A program made the translations under genes and the position numbers. From Meandrina meandrites (Eukaryota > Cnidaria > Anthozoa > Scleractinia > Meandrinidae): a DNA stretch of 64,000 nucleotides. Under the pieces are notes generated by a model. That model had not been told where the DNA came from. It saw only the letters and a program-made list of their open reading frames with translations, and searched no databases. The stretch lies in assembly GCA_963693305.1 (NCBI GenBank), contig OY855909.1:6829345-6893344 (forward strand), read 5' to 3'. Every line of letters begins with the position of its first letter. Position 1 is the stretch's first letter. This document shows positions 44,640-55,444 of this stretch, one piece after another.

Positions 44640-47450
44640 CCCTGTGGAACCAAGCTTGTGCTGCAAAAAAAAATTGACACATTAACTTAACCTGGAGTAA
44701 AATTTATTGTCTGCGATAATAATTATGTAAATTCTCTGTTAGTTCCTTATTTTTACATGTTTTTATTGAAATTTTTTTTGTCATGAACCCCAGAATGGTT
44801 TTAAAACTTACATGTAATTAAGTGTCAGTATTTACATGTAGCCTTATTGGGTTCTGGGATGTTCATATTATACAAATAGCTATAAATGTCACTTTCAGGT
44901 TTAAACTGGCAACATGTGGGAATCAATCATGTGACAATTTTATTGCATTGACACAATGTGTATTTTTGAGTTCATTTTGACTGACAGGAATGCCCTCACC
45001 TGTAAAAAGAAACAAAGCAAACAAAAACTATTTATCTTGATGAAATTGCTATTTTCCAGCATGCAGACTCAGTGTATTAAAATTAAATGGCCTTTTTCAG
45101 TGTGTGAAAAAAAACTGGCTGCTTTTATGTTGGGCTAGTGGATCCAATATTTTTTTCCACTTGCTAGATAGCCAAATGACATTTATGGATTTTTATTTTT
45201 TGTTATAGTTGTTTCAAAAGAAACATGGGACTTTGGGTAAGCTTATAATGGTTTAACCTTGCCCAGTCTACCTGGGTCAGGCAAGGAAAAAATCAAGTTT
45301 CTTTGCACCCCTCCTTTCATTAATCATTACAGAAAAATGTCAGATTATTTTAATGTTTAAAACTGTTTTGGACCCTAAAGCTGAATTTTTTTAATCTGTT
45401 CATTTCAAAACATTATGTCACAGAAACCTATATTTGGTTTTCTTGTAGAGCAAGTTGCCAACAAAAACTAAGCTGGAGTTTATTTAAATCAAATTTACAG
45501 CTACCACTTGGCTAATTCCCATATGAGTTAAAAAAAAAAAAAAACTTGGGCCTTGACAAAGTGCGAGCCAACAGGTCATGAGAGCCATTCCACTATATAT
45601 AAATAGCACATTGGTTAGCCTAAAAAGCTCCAGCCTGGATAGCCTAAGCAGTACTCCAGTTAGCCTGAGTATAGTTAGCTGAGCTGGCTTGAGGTTATGC
45701 TAATGATTGGACTTACGTATTTCTGGCTTGTATGGCACTTACGTGTCATGAAACATGCAAGCCATTCCAGTTAGCCTGCATAAGATTGCGGTTGGCCTAC
45801 ATAGTACTCCGGTTAGCCCTAAAAGCACTTTGGTTGCCAAACGGTACATCATGTTGCTTGCAGTTAGCTTTATATTGGAATTAGGGTTTTCTGGCTTGCT
45901 TAAGTTTAAGGCCTCATTAATTTTTACATTGCTACTTTAAAATGCTACTGAAGGTCATACAACAACTGAAATACAGGCCTTAAGAAAATGTCAAACAGAT
46001 TTTTTATAAAGTAGACAAATGTCTGGTCAAAAAGCAGATCTTAAATGCCTCAGGTAATGAATGTGTGTAGAGAGAAGGATGGGAATTACTAGAATTGACT
46101 GTCACATAACTATGTTCAAAACTAAGAGATTGACAACTACCTGAACTTGTTATAATCCATCGTTTAACTCAACAGTAATCCAGAATGTCCTCAGTTCTGA
46201 ATTCTGTAAATCCTGTCAAAACATTAGGCATTCTATTAGTCCCAAAAATTACCTGTAGACCACAAAATGCAAAAGAAACGGAAATCTATGTTTACCAATA
46301 CAATAAAACATCATGGCAAGAACAAATTCTAAGTTAAGAAATGGTCTCATTTATTAAACATGCCCAAAGTGGCATTCCAAAACGTGAATAGCATTGTTTA
46401 ATTGAAGTCTAGATTAGCTACCAGGTTGACTGCAAGTAGTCTCTAGTCTAACTTTAATAAAAAAAAACAGAGATCACACTGAGCTGAAATGTTTCTTCCA
46501 ATTTCAAAGGTATCATATGAAAGGTGTTGCAGTAATTTCAAATTTCCCTGACGTAATTTTTCTTTGCGGTCTGAAATGGCCAGTTGGTCAATATTTTGAG
46601 GAACATTTCCTCACGTATAAATAATGAAAGGATGCGATTCTTATTAATTTGAAGTACAGTAGCTTAAAATTCAGATGACAAACATAAATAACAGTTACAT
46701 GCCTCGACGAAATGACTGCCATTTAATACTATCTCCTCGTTCTCACTACCTATTTTTACGCTGAGCTCGGATTTAATTCCAGTAAGCTAAGTTGATAAAC
46801 ATGATAAACGTAGAAGACATAAGCTTCAACCAGTCTAAAAAAAATCATTGTACAATGAGAAACGCTTACCTCAGGTCCCTGTAAGTTTCTGTTACCCACG
46901 TTTTCGCACGTTTCTACTCATTTAATATTCTTCTTTATCGGGAATACAAATGAAGGACTCGTTTTCATCCCGTCAAGAAGGTTAAACATTGACAAAACTG
47001 TCCTCTGTAACTCAAAATCACTCCATTCAAGGTTGGATTGAATGTCGTGAGCCCGCAATACGGACCACGGGGAATCCGCTGTGGAGACCCCAGCAGGGGG
47101 GAGGGGGAGGGGCAGCTACTTAACCTCTCCCCAGGCGCACTCCTTTCGTCTGAAAGATATTAAATCCATCCTAGCCAAGAGCAATTAAAATGAGAAGAAA
47201 CTGACAACGCCATCATAAAGAGCATGTACCCCTGCCTTTGGCAAAATTTTCTCTTATTCCTACAGCAAATGATCGCTGAGTAGGAAGCCAACAAACTTTT
47301 CAATTGTATTTTTTACTGCCGTACATTTTTACGAAAAAGTAACAATGGCCATTTTTTGAAACACTATTTGAAAAGCTACAACTTCGCTTAAAAAAATCCT
47401 AAGAGTGAGATCCTAGTAAAATTTTCAAGCGAATTTAAAAATGCAGTCTG
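44640..47450. other. MULE interior without recognised genes
   Basis: AT-rich sequence. A diverged tandem of gttagcct/agtactcc words occupies about 45590-45860. Short open frames are probably chance. Confidence 0.5.
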
Positions 47451-47454
47451 CTCT

Positions 47455-47770
47455 GGTCACGTGACCGATGACGTCATAACAATAAAAGTGATAAAAATGT
47501 ACTTAACATATAAATATCTACCAACCTGTAATTTGTCGTTTCCTCACATTTAATGCAACGCCAGATACTCACTTGTACCCAGACTCCCACTTTTTGAAAA
47601 TCGTACATAGCTCCCTTAATATTTATATTTTGTTCGGTACCCGGGCAGTCTGAAATGCCTCACACCAATGTGCTTCAAACTGCAATGACTGCTTTTTCAG
47701 TAACAAAATATCTTCGTCACAGTGAGCAAAAACGAACTTGAGAGCAATGTCACGTGACTAATGACGTCAT
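47455..47770. promoter_or_regulatory. Two paired E-box/CRE sites
   Basis: TCACGTGACCGATGACGTCA near 47457 and TCACGTGACTAATGACGTCA near 47749 each combine CACGTG with TGACGTCA at the same 4-bp spacing. Binding is inferred from motif only. Confidence 0.4.
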
Positions 47771-48837
47771 CGCCCTACGTCTTATACAAGAAATGGTCAT
47801 TGTTAAGAGTTATTTCTATACGACGTTGTACTCCTCCTGGCTTCAAACTGGCCAAGTTATTTGGCATTGACGATTTTTCAGCTGCAAAGGATTTTGGGAA
47901 GGTTTTTATTATAATTATATATTGTTTTTATTGTAATTATTATTATTTTAGTATTTTTATTTTTTTACCTATGGAATTTTTTCCCGTTACTCGGTTTCTC
48001 GTTACTCCGTTACTCGTTACTCCGTTACTCTGTTTAGTAACACCCATGTATACATCTGCGGCCGACAAAAGAACAATTAAAGACATTAAACAGCCGCATT
48101 AAGCTCTTGAAGTTATTTTTACGGCAACTTTACTCTTTGTGGCCCATCGAGTCTGAAAAAGGGAGACAGATTGACTTCGAGTTTCTGTTTCTTTAAAGAG
48201 TAGCTGTACAAACAATCAAAAACCACTCTGATAGCGGAATAAATATTAACAATCATTTAAAATTAGACACCGGAAAAAGCGTGCTTGACATAACAAGTTT
48301 AATCATGCACATTTACTGATCAAATCGGCAGCCAGCTCCAGCCAGACATCTAAAAATTTACATCAAGTTATAACTTTCGAATCTCCGGCAGACAATTAAG
48401 AAAATTAAGATTCATCTTAAGAAATTAAAATGGCTAGAAAGCATCGATCGATAGGCTAGAAGACCCTCGATCACAATGCGTCAACAAATCAGCTTACATC
48501 GACATTGTTTCAATGTTTACTCCTCAGTTTTACTCTAAACAGCATTTCGATTGTTTACGTGAGAAAATATTCTCCGGATCAGTTTATTTCATAACATATT
48601 TTGTTTGCACTTCTTGTGGAGTTTTTATGCGGTGTTTAACAATAAGTGCTCTTGTTATTTAACTTCCGGGTTGTCACTGATCGTTTTCGGCGGCGATGTC
48701 AAAATAACTGTTCCTGCTTTGCTGCGACAACAACGTTTGTTTGGAAGATCTTGAATATTTGTTTGTCTCCACTGTTCAATATAAACAAACTACAGTTAAA
48801 TCAGTATTCCACCACAACATTTTAAAAAAATATTTGT

Positions 48838-49149
48838 TTAACTGGCTCCATAGCGGAAGGCTTGTAACCAAAATTTGTCTTCGTCGCTCAAATCTTGCGG
48901 TCCTGAGAAATGGGAAGCTCTTGCAAAGAATGACCGAGTTGGTTTCTTCTTCTTCTGAGGAACACTGAGCGAGGATTCTTCCGGCTTGTTAGGTGTCTGA
49001 TCGTCGGAAACTTTCGACGGCGTACATTTGCTATCTTTACAACATCCTTTCTTTGCATCTCGAGACCGCCGGCGTTTTGTTCCTGAGAACACGAACGGAA
49101 AGCATCCACCAAACAACAAGAGGAGAATTGGAATCCCAAGGTTTAACAT
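48838..49149 (-). CDS. Small single-pass membrane protein, type 2, unit 3
   Basis: The protein is 103 residues from MLNLGIPILLLL and ends FWLQAFRYGAS; the 19-bp duplication is absent. Distinct residues are FSGTKRRRSRD and KGCCKDSKCTPSKVSDD. It sits about 800 bp right of the MULE insertion and its own flank is intact. Confidence 0.6.
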   Translation of the reverse strand: MLNLGIPILLLLFGGCFPFVFSGTKRRRSRDAKKGCCKDSKCTPSKVSDDQTPNKPEESSLSVPQKKKKPTRSFFARASHFSGPQDLSDEDKFWLQAFRYGAS

Positions 49150-49927
49150 ACTGTTTGGATTGTCCACAGAGACAAAATAAATATATTTCGTTCTCGTCAG
49201 TTTAGCCAGGGGCGGTTACTCGGCGTGAAAATTCCACGCTTCAATGCGTGTTGTTTCGACCGTCACGGGTTTTACCAACGCCCATAGTAATCACCTTTTG
49301 GCACTTGAGTCAGAGCTGCATGTAAATGATACGTTAATTTTTATGGCGATGATATTATCCTTGCATATTTTTTTTTAATTTAAAAATTCCATATGTGGCT
49401 TGGCAATTTTACGGGAAGTGTGTTTACAATTAGATAAAAGTTCATGAATTCCTTGTTAATTGTTTAACAGGCATTCCTCTTATTAACCGCGATCAAACGA
49501 AAACAGACAAAAAAAATAACAAACGTGCTTCCAAAATGTGGTTATCATTTTCAGTGTTTAAAGTTCGATATTTTATCAGTATCCGGCTGGTTTATTTAAT
49601 TTTCTTGAAACAGTTCTACGTTCATGGAGACAGGGAAATGAGAAAGTAATTTTGTTGAGTTGAGGAGCACTTGGGGAGCAATTAAAAAGTCAAGAAACTC
49701 TTTTTAATATTTGAAAGAAATATCAATTTATTTTTACTCAGAAATTATTTTATCAGTATATTCTTGTTCATACTTCCACCTCGTTGTAAATGAGATTCTC
49801 CGAATAAAAAGAGACGCTGAAGAAGACTTTGGACCGCTGTCGACTCTGCTGAAGGTTAAATGATTCCAAAAGGAGACAGCGTCCTGGATTCATTCTCTCG
49901 TCAGTTCAAGGTCGCGCAGGACCATTT
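49150..49927. other. Unit 3 spacer
   Basis: Array sequence matching 27103-27880 and 54360-55110. It ends at a deletion joint (ggaccatttgagttgag) beyond which DUF229 exons A and B are missing. Confidence 0.6.
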
Positions 49928-50206
49928 GAGTTGAGTTGAGTTGCGATTAAAAAAAATCAAACTAAGATTAAAATCATGTTTTCTGACTCATCACTTGAAC
50001 ACCACAAAGAGTAACAAAAATAAATGATACTAGTTTTACCGTACGGATTAATCGAAAAATGAGTAGTATCTAACTAAAAATGGAGTAAATTTTTCAGGAA
50101 CTGATTAATCTATTCTAATGACCAGAAATTTATCTTTGGTGAATTTTTTCCTTCGGATTGCGAGTTATGGCTGCAATGCTAGAACTGCAATTAAGGTGAG
50201 GAACAT
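49928..50206 (-). pseudogene. DUF229 remnant, unit 3 (intron and signal exon only)
   Basis: The first-intron text (gattaaaaaaaatcaaacta) and the signal-type exon (Met at 50206) survive, but both catalytic exons are deleted. The exon also lost one base (gctagaactgc against gctagaaactgc), breaking its frame. Confidence 0.75.
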
Positions 50207-50888
50207 TTTGCCAAGCAACCGGAGCTCTTTTCTGGAAAAATATTTTCGGCCTAGCAAAACAGCAACAAAGCGTTGATTAATTATTCCTGCTACACCTTCA
50301 TCTTGGCTGCAACACTGCTACAGAATATTTGCTAGTATTCTTGGAAACCATTCCGGTGTCTTCCGAGGAGATTTTTTAGATTAGTTAGTCCAGCTCTTCA
50401 GGCTCCCACAGAAAAGCCTTAAAAACTCTTATCACCACCTACAGCTTCTGTATGCAATCTAGCCGGGGAAGGGGACGGGGTGGGTGCCAAAGAGTCTTGG
50501 GTAAAAATTTGCAACATTGACATTACCAACACCAAATGTATTAAATGTATGTATACTCTTCAGTTCTACTCTAAATAGCATTTCTATTGTTTACGTGAGA
50601 ACATATTCTTCAGTTAAATTCATAACTTGTTTTGTTTGCGCTTTCTGTGAAGCTTTTACAATGCGAGTTATCACAATACGTGCTCTTGTTGTCTGAAGCT
50701 GTTTATTCAACTTCCGGGTTGTCATCGTTTCCGGTAGCGAAGTGAATAACTGTTCCTGCTGTGCTGTGTCAACATCACATCAAGTTTGTTGTGAAAATTT
50801 TGGACATTTTTTTGTCTTCGCTGTTCAATATAAATAATTGTTTAGATCAGTATTCCACCATATTACATTTTAAAATATGATAGTCTAT
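50207..50888. other. Unit 3/4 junction
   Basis: Boundary text followed by a direct joint to the 3' flank of the unit 4 type 1 gene (accaaatgtattaaatgt). The block present at 38380-38880 is missing here. Confidence 0.6.
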
Positions 50889-51215
50889 CTAGCTCCATAG
50901 CGGAAAGCTTGTAGCCAGAATTTGTCGTGCTCGCTCATATTTATCTTCGTCGCTCAAATCTTGCGGTCCTGAGAAATGGGAAAGTCTTGCTAAGAATGAC
51001 CGAGTTGGTTTCTTCTGCTTCTGAGGAACACTGAGCGAGAATTCTTGCAGCTTGTTAGGTGTCTGATCGTTGGAAACTTTGGACGGCGTACATTCGCTAC
51101 CTTCAAGACGTCCTTTCTTTGCATCTCGAGTCCGCCGGCGTTTTGTTCTTGAGAACACGAAGGGAAAACATCCGCCAAACAACAAGAGGAGAATTGAAAT
51201 CCCAGGGTTTATCAT
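50889..51215 (-). CDS. Small single-pass membrane protein, type 1, unit 4
   Basis: The protein is 108 residues from MINPGISILLLL, ending YERARQILATSFPLWS through the 19-bp duplication. The middle reads KGRLEGSECTPSKVSND. An upstream in-frame Met at 51314 would add 33 residues as in unit 1. Confidence 0.6.
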   Translation of the reverse strand: MINPGISILLLLFGGCFPFVFSRTKRRRTRDAKKGRLEGSECTPSKVSNDQTPNKLQEFSLSVPQKQKKPTRSFLARLSHFSGPQDLSDEDKYERARQILATSFPLWS

Positions 51216-52982
51216 GCTGGTTGGATTGTTCACAGAGACAAAATAATTATTTCGTATCTTGTCAGTTATTAAGAAATTAAGGTTGGAAAGGTTACTCGGC
51301 TTAAACCATTCCACCCTTTGTTGTGTGTTGTTTTCGCTGAAGCGACGCTCGACATCGTGACCACACGTTTTGAAACCTCACAATTATTTATAAGTGTCAC
51401 CTTCTAGGACGTGAGAGAAACTATATTTGTATGTAAATGGTAGGGTAATTTTGGTGGCGATGATATCATCGTTGTATTTTTTTTTAATTTGATAAATTTT
51501 CTTTGGTAGCGTTGCTGTTTTCCGAGAAATGTGTTTTTAAAAAATTGTTTCGAAGTCTGTGTATTCCTCGTGTTCCTCGTTGCCACCCACTTGGTTTAAC
51601 CGCCAACTCATTTTCATCTTCGATTGGATCACACTTGCCATAAAGCATTTTTAAAACAACTATTTCATCCTTTTTTATTACGACCTGTATTAATTAGCTT
51701 TGCAATTTACCAGTAACCGGCTCATTTACTAAAGTTTTTGGAACTTCAAGAAACTCGTTTATTTGAAAGAAACAAAAATTTGTTTTCACTCAGCAACTAT
51801 TTTATGTATCCTTTTTCATGCTTCCACCTCATTGTGAATGAAATCCCCCAAGGAAAATGAAAGCTAAAGGAGGCATGTGACCGCTTTCAACACATCCTCG
51901 GGGACCCAGGGGCAGTTAGTTGGGGGCGAGAGGAAGTCAAAACTGCGGGAAAAAAATCGGCGAAGAAAAGTTGGAGCGAAAGCGAGGAGCCCCATTGCGG
52001 ACAGAGTCTTACCACGACAGTTCCAAACAGCTCTCTGAATGCTGCCCCATGATTGGGCAGAAAAAACCTTTGTATTACCTTGGTATTATTCTGACCAATC
52101 GACGAACAATAGCTTCAGAGACACTTTCGTGTGTTCTTACACGGCTGTTGTTGTAACGGCCATACATCAACCTCGTTCCTAGGGTCTCCTTCTCCCCCAC
52201 CCCACAGGGGTCAACCGCTTGAACCGTTAGGTTTGAATAAGAAAGATGAGACATGACTTTTCGTAGCTTACTTTATTACTTACGGTATGTGACAGTATTA
52301 GCTTTCAGTGTTTAGGTCTTTTGTGCCATTTATAACGTCTTGTTATAGCATTTTTCAGATTTCATGTTGTAACGTTTCTCGATATTTTTAAATTTTAATG
52401 TTACTCGGTTACTGGTTTAGTCGAGGTTTTTAGTATTCGGCTTACGGCGTCTTAAAAGCTTAGAAGAGTTTAGCAGTCTTCAAAACTGTTTGATTCCAGC
52501 ATCTCATTTTCATTTTACGCTGCAAAGAAGTATCTTTGTTCAGTAAAAATGAAAGAAAGACCTTCGGAGTTTGTATTTCGACTCACCCCGCTCATTCAGT
52601 AATTCTTCACCCTTCGATTCGCGTACGATCAAGAGAAACAAATCTTCGAATTCTTTCTAAAAGGTCCTTAAACTTCTATAGATCTTTAACAGTGTGCGCA
52701 AATCCTATTCCACATTAAGGAAAGAATTTCACTTCCCATTCACAATATTAAACTTTTTTAATTTCCCATTTTCAATTTCCCATTTCAATTTTTTCAATCA
52801 CCATTTCTCCTATTCCCCGTTTTAGTAACAATAAGCCTGTTGACTACTTTGCGACGAAAACGTAATGTCTGCATCTACGGCCGACAAAAAAGCAATTAAA
52901 GACATTAAACAGCCGCATTAACCTCTTGAAGTTATTTTTACGGAAACTTTACTCTTTGTCGCCCATCGAGTCTGAAAAAGAT
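51216..52982. other. Unit 4 spacer, left part
   Basis: Same block order as 31905-33591 (unit 2), without the palindrome; aaagacattaaacagccgc at 52900 is the empty site for that element. No gene is seen. Confidence 0.6.
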
Positions 52983-53309
52983 TGGGTGCTTACCATTTGA
53001 CTGAAGGAACCGGTTGGAATGAACACGGACTAATGGTAAGGGATTTTCCAAAATCAGCAAACCAACCGAACGAGTTGGCGCTTACCATTTGAAGTTCGGT
53101 TTCCTGTTATTGTTTTTCTTTGATGAGAGACTGGAACTGGGAAATCGTGCAGATGGTAAGGAAATTTCCGACGTTCCGTTCCGAACGGAAGAAGAGGACT
53201 ACCTCTGGAGGTAGTCCACAATTTCCGAACGGATTTTCCGGAAAAATTACTGTTCCATTTGACTTTCAACCGAAATTTCCGGATTTTTAGGCTAAATGGT
53301 AAGCACCCA
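52983..53309. mobile_element. 327-bp MITE with TGGGTGCTTACCATTT ends
   Basis: The ends TGGGTGCTTACCATTT and AAATGGTAAGCACCCA are inverted, and a third internal copy of gcttaccatttg is at 53084. A perfect hairpin, ggactacctc-tg-gaggtagtcc, lies near 53197-53218. Compared with units 1 and 3, a few bases of target (ggagacag) are missing, so the duplication is unresolved. Confidence 0.8.
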
Positions 53310-54028
53310 TTTACTTCGAGTTTCTGTTTCTTTAAAGAGTAGCTGTACAAACAATCAAAAACCACTCTGGTAGCGAATAAATATTAACAATCATTTAAAA
53401 TTAGACACCGGAATAAGCGTGCTTGACATAAGTTTAATCATGCAAATTTACTGATCAAAAGCCACTTTGATAACAAATATATAGTAACAGTCTTGTAAAA
53501 TTAGACACCGGAATAAGCGTGCTTGACATAACAAGTTTAATCATGCAAATTTACTGATCAAATCGGGCAGCCGGCTCCAGATATCTAAAAATTTACATCA
53601 TGTTATAACTCTCGAAGGCTCCGGCAGATAATTAAGAAAATTAAGATTTATCTTAAGAAATTAAAATGGCTAGAAAGCATCGATCGATAGCGTAGAAGAC
53701 CCTCGATCAGAATGCGTCAACAAATCAGCTTACATCGACATTGTTTAAGTGTTTACTCCTCAGCTTTATTCTCCGGATCAGTTTATTTCATAACATATTT
53801 TGTTTGCACTTCTTGTGGAGTTTTTATGCGGTGTTTAACAATAAGTGCTCTTGTTATTTAACTTCCGGGTTGTCACTGATCGTTTTCGGCGGCGATGTCA
53901 AAATAACTATTCCTGCTTTGCTGCGACAACAACGTTTGTTTGAAAGATCTTGAATATTTGTTTGTCTCCACTGTTCAATATAAACAAACTACAGTTAAAT
54001 CAGTATTCCACCACAACAAAATATTTGT
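53310..54028. other. Unit 4 spacer, right part
   Basis: Array sequence with a local tandem duplication (caccggaataagcgtgcttg at 53407 and 53506). No gene is seen. Confidence 0.6.
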
Positions 54029-54340
54029 TTATCTGGCTCCATGGCGGAAGGCTTGTAACCAAAATTTGTCTTTGTCGCTCAAATCTTGCGGTCCTGAGAA
54101 ATGGGAAGCTCTCTCAAAGAATGACCGAGTTGGTTTCTTCTGCTTCTGAGGAACACTGAGCGAGGATTCTTGCAGCTTGTTAGGTGTCTGATCGTTGGGA
54201 ACTTTCGATGGTGTACATTCGCTATCTTTAAGATGTCCTTTCTTTGCATCTCGAGACCGCCGGCGTTTTGTTCTTGAGAACACGAACGGAAAGCATCCAC
54301 CAAACAACAAGAGGAGAATTGGAATCCCAGGGTTTAACAT
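54029..54340 (-). CDS. Small single-pass membrane protein, type 2, unit 4
   Basis: The protein is 103 residues from MLNPGIPILLLL and ends FWLQAFRHGAR; no 19-bp duplication. It carries RSRDAKKGHLKDSECTPSKVPND, mixing residues typical of type 1 (SVPQKQKK) and type 2, which hints at gene conversion between copies. Confidence 0.6.
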   Translation of the reverse strand: MLNPGIPILLLLFGGCFPFVFSRTKRRRSRDAKKGHLKDSECTPSKVPNDQTPNKLQESSLSVPQKQKKPTRSFFERASHFSGPQDLSDKDKFWLQAFRHGAR

Positions 54341-55444
54341 GCTGTTTGGATTGTGCACAGAGACAAAATTAATAAATACTTCGTTCTCGTCAGTTTAGCC
54401 AGGGGCGGTTACTCGGCGCGAAAATTCCACGCTTCAATGTGTGTTGTTTTCGACCGTCACGGGTTTTACCAACGCCCATAGTAATCACCTTTTGGCACTT
54501 GAGTCAGAGCAGCATGTAAATGATACGTCAATTTTTTATGGCGATGATATTATCGTTGTATTTTTTTACTGTTTAAAAATTCCATATGTGGTCTGGCAAT
54601 TTTACGGGAAGTGTGTTTACAATTAGAAAAAAGTTCATGAATGCATGAAAAATTGTTTAACAGCCACAACTCTTATTAACCGCGATCAAACGAAGACAAA
54701 AACACAAACAAGCAAAAAATAACAAAAGTGGTTCCAAAATGTGGTTATCATTTGCAGTGTTTAAAGTTCGATACTTTACCAGTATCTGACTGGTTTATTT
54801 AATTTGTTTGGAACTTAACTAAGAAAAAGTTCTACGTGCTTGTAGACAGGGAAATGAGAAAGTAATTTTGTTGAGTTGAGGAGCACTTGGGAAGCAATTA
54901 AAAAGTCAAGAAACTCTTTTTAATATTTGAAAGAAATATCAATTTATTTTTACTCAGCAACATTTTGTCAGTATATTCTTGTTCATGCTTCCACCTCGTT
55001 GTAAATGAGATAACCCAAATAAAAAGAAAAGCTGAAGGAGACATTGGACCGCTGTCGACTCTGCTGAAGGTTAAATGAAAGGAGACACCGTCCTAGATTC
55101 ATTCTCTCGTCAATTTAAGGTCGCGCAGGACCCGGCTTGCTCTCATTATGTATGTATTTATTTATTTAAACAAAGAAATATGACTAATTAATTAATTAAT
55201 GAGCAAGGGCCCTTCGCGACCTTCAGCCAGGGGCGTTGACTCGACGTCGAATTCCACCCTTTAACGTGTGTCGGATTCGCTGAAGCGACGCTCGATTGGG
55301 CGAGAGTTAAGCAATTTTTTTATTTCCAAAATAACACTTTTATTACAGCTTATTAGCTTTTTCCGATGAATGACCGTAAAAAAAAATAATTTCAACGCTA
55401 TAAATAGAATATTCTGTTGCTTGTAGACACACGTATGAACTAGT
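54341..55444. other. Unit 4 spacer before DUF229
   Basis: Array sequence with the degenerate foldback copy at about 55118-55222. No gene is seen. Confidence 0.6.

Larger units (their letters stand above)
42586..48045. mobile_element. 5.46 kb MULE-like element with long inverted ends and 9-bp duplication
   Basis: Both ends begin GGGTGTTACTAAACAGAGTA and remain inverted copies for about 100 bp (repeated gagtaacg words, then ttccataggtaaaaa). ATGTATACA is duplicated at 42577-42585 and 48046-48054. A 9-bp duplication with long terminal repeats is the Mutator/MULE pattern. No transposase was found. The interior carries promoter-like and exon-like sequence at 42784-43832, an (ATT)n run, a MITE with a SINE inside it, and several kilobases without genes. 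It may be a gene-carrying (Pack-MULE-like) non-autonomous element. Confidence 0.85.

Noticed and set aside
44273..44680. 135-codon minus frame across the SINE
   Set aside because: It runs through the tRNA-derived SINE and its flanks; the coding is incidental.
23511..54303. Overlapping frames in each small gene (MADVF... on minus and MSDRW... on plus)
   Set aside because: They are open in several copies but lie in alternative frames of the same DNA, with unequal lengths and no protein-like pattern.
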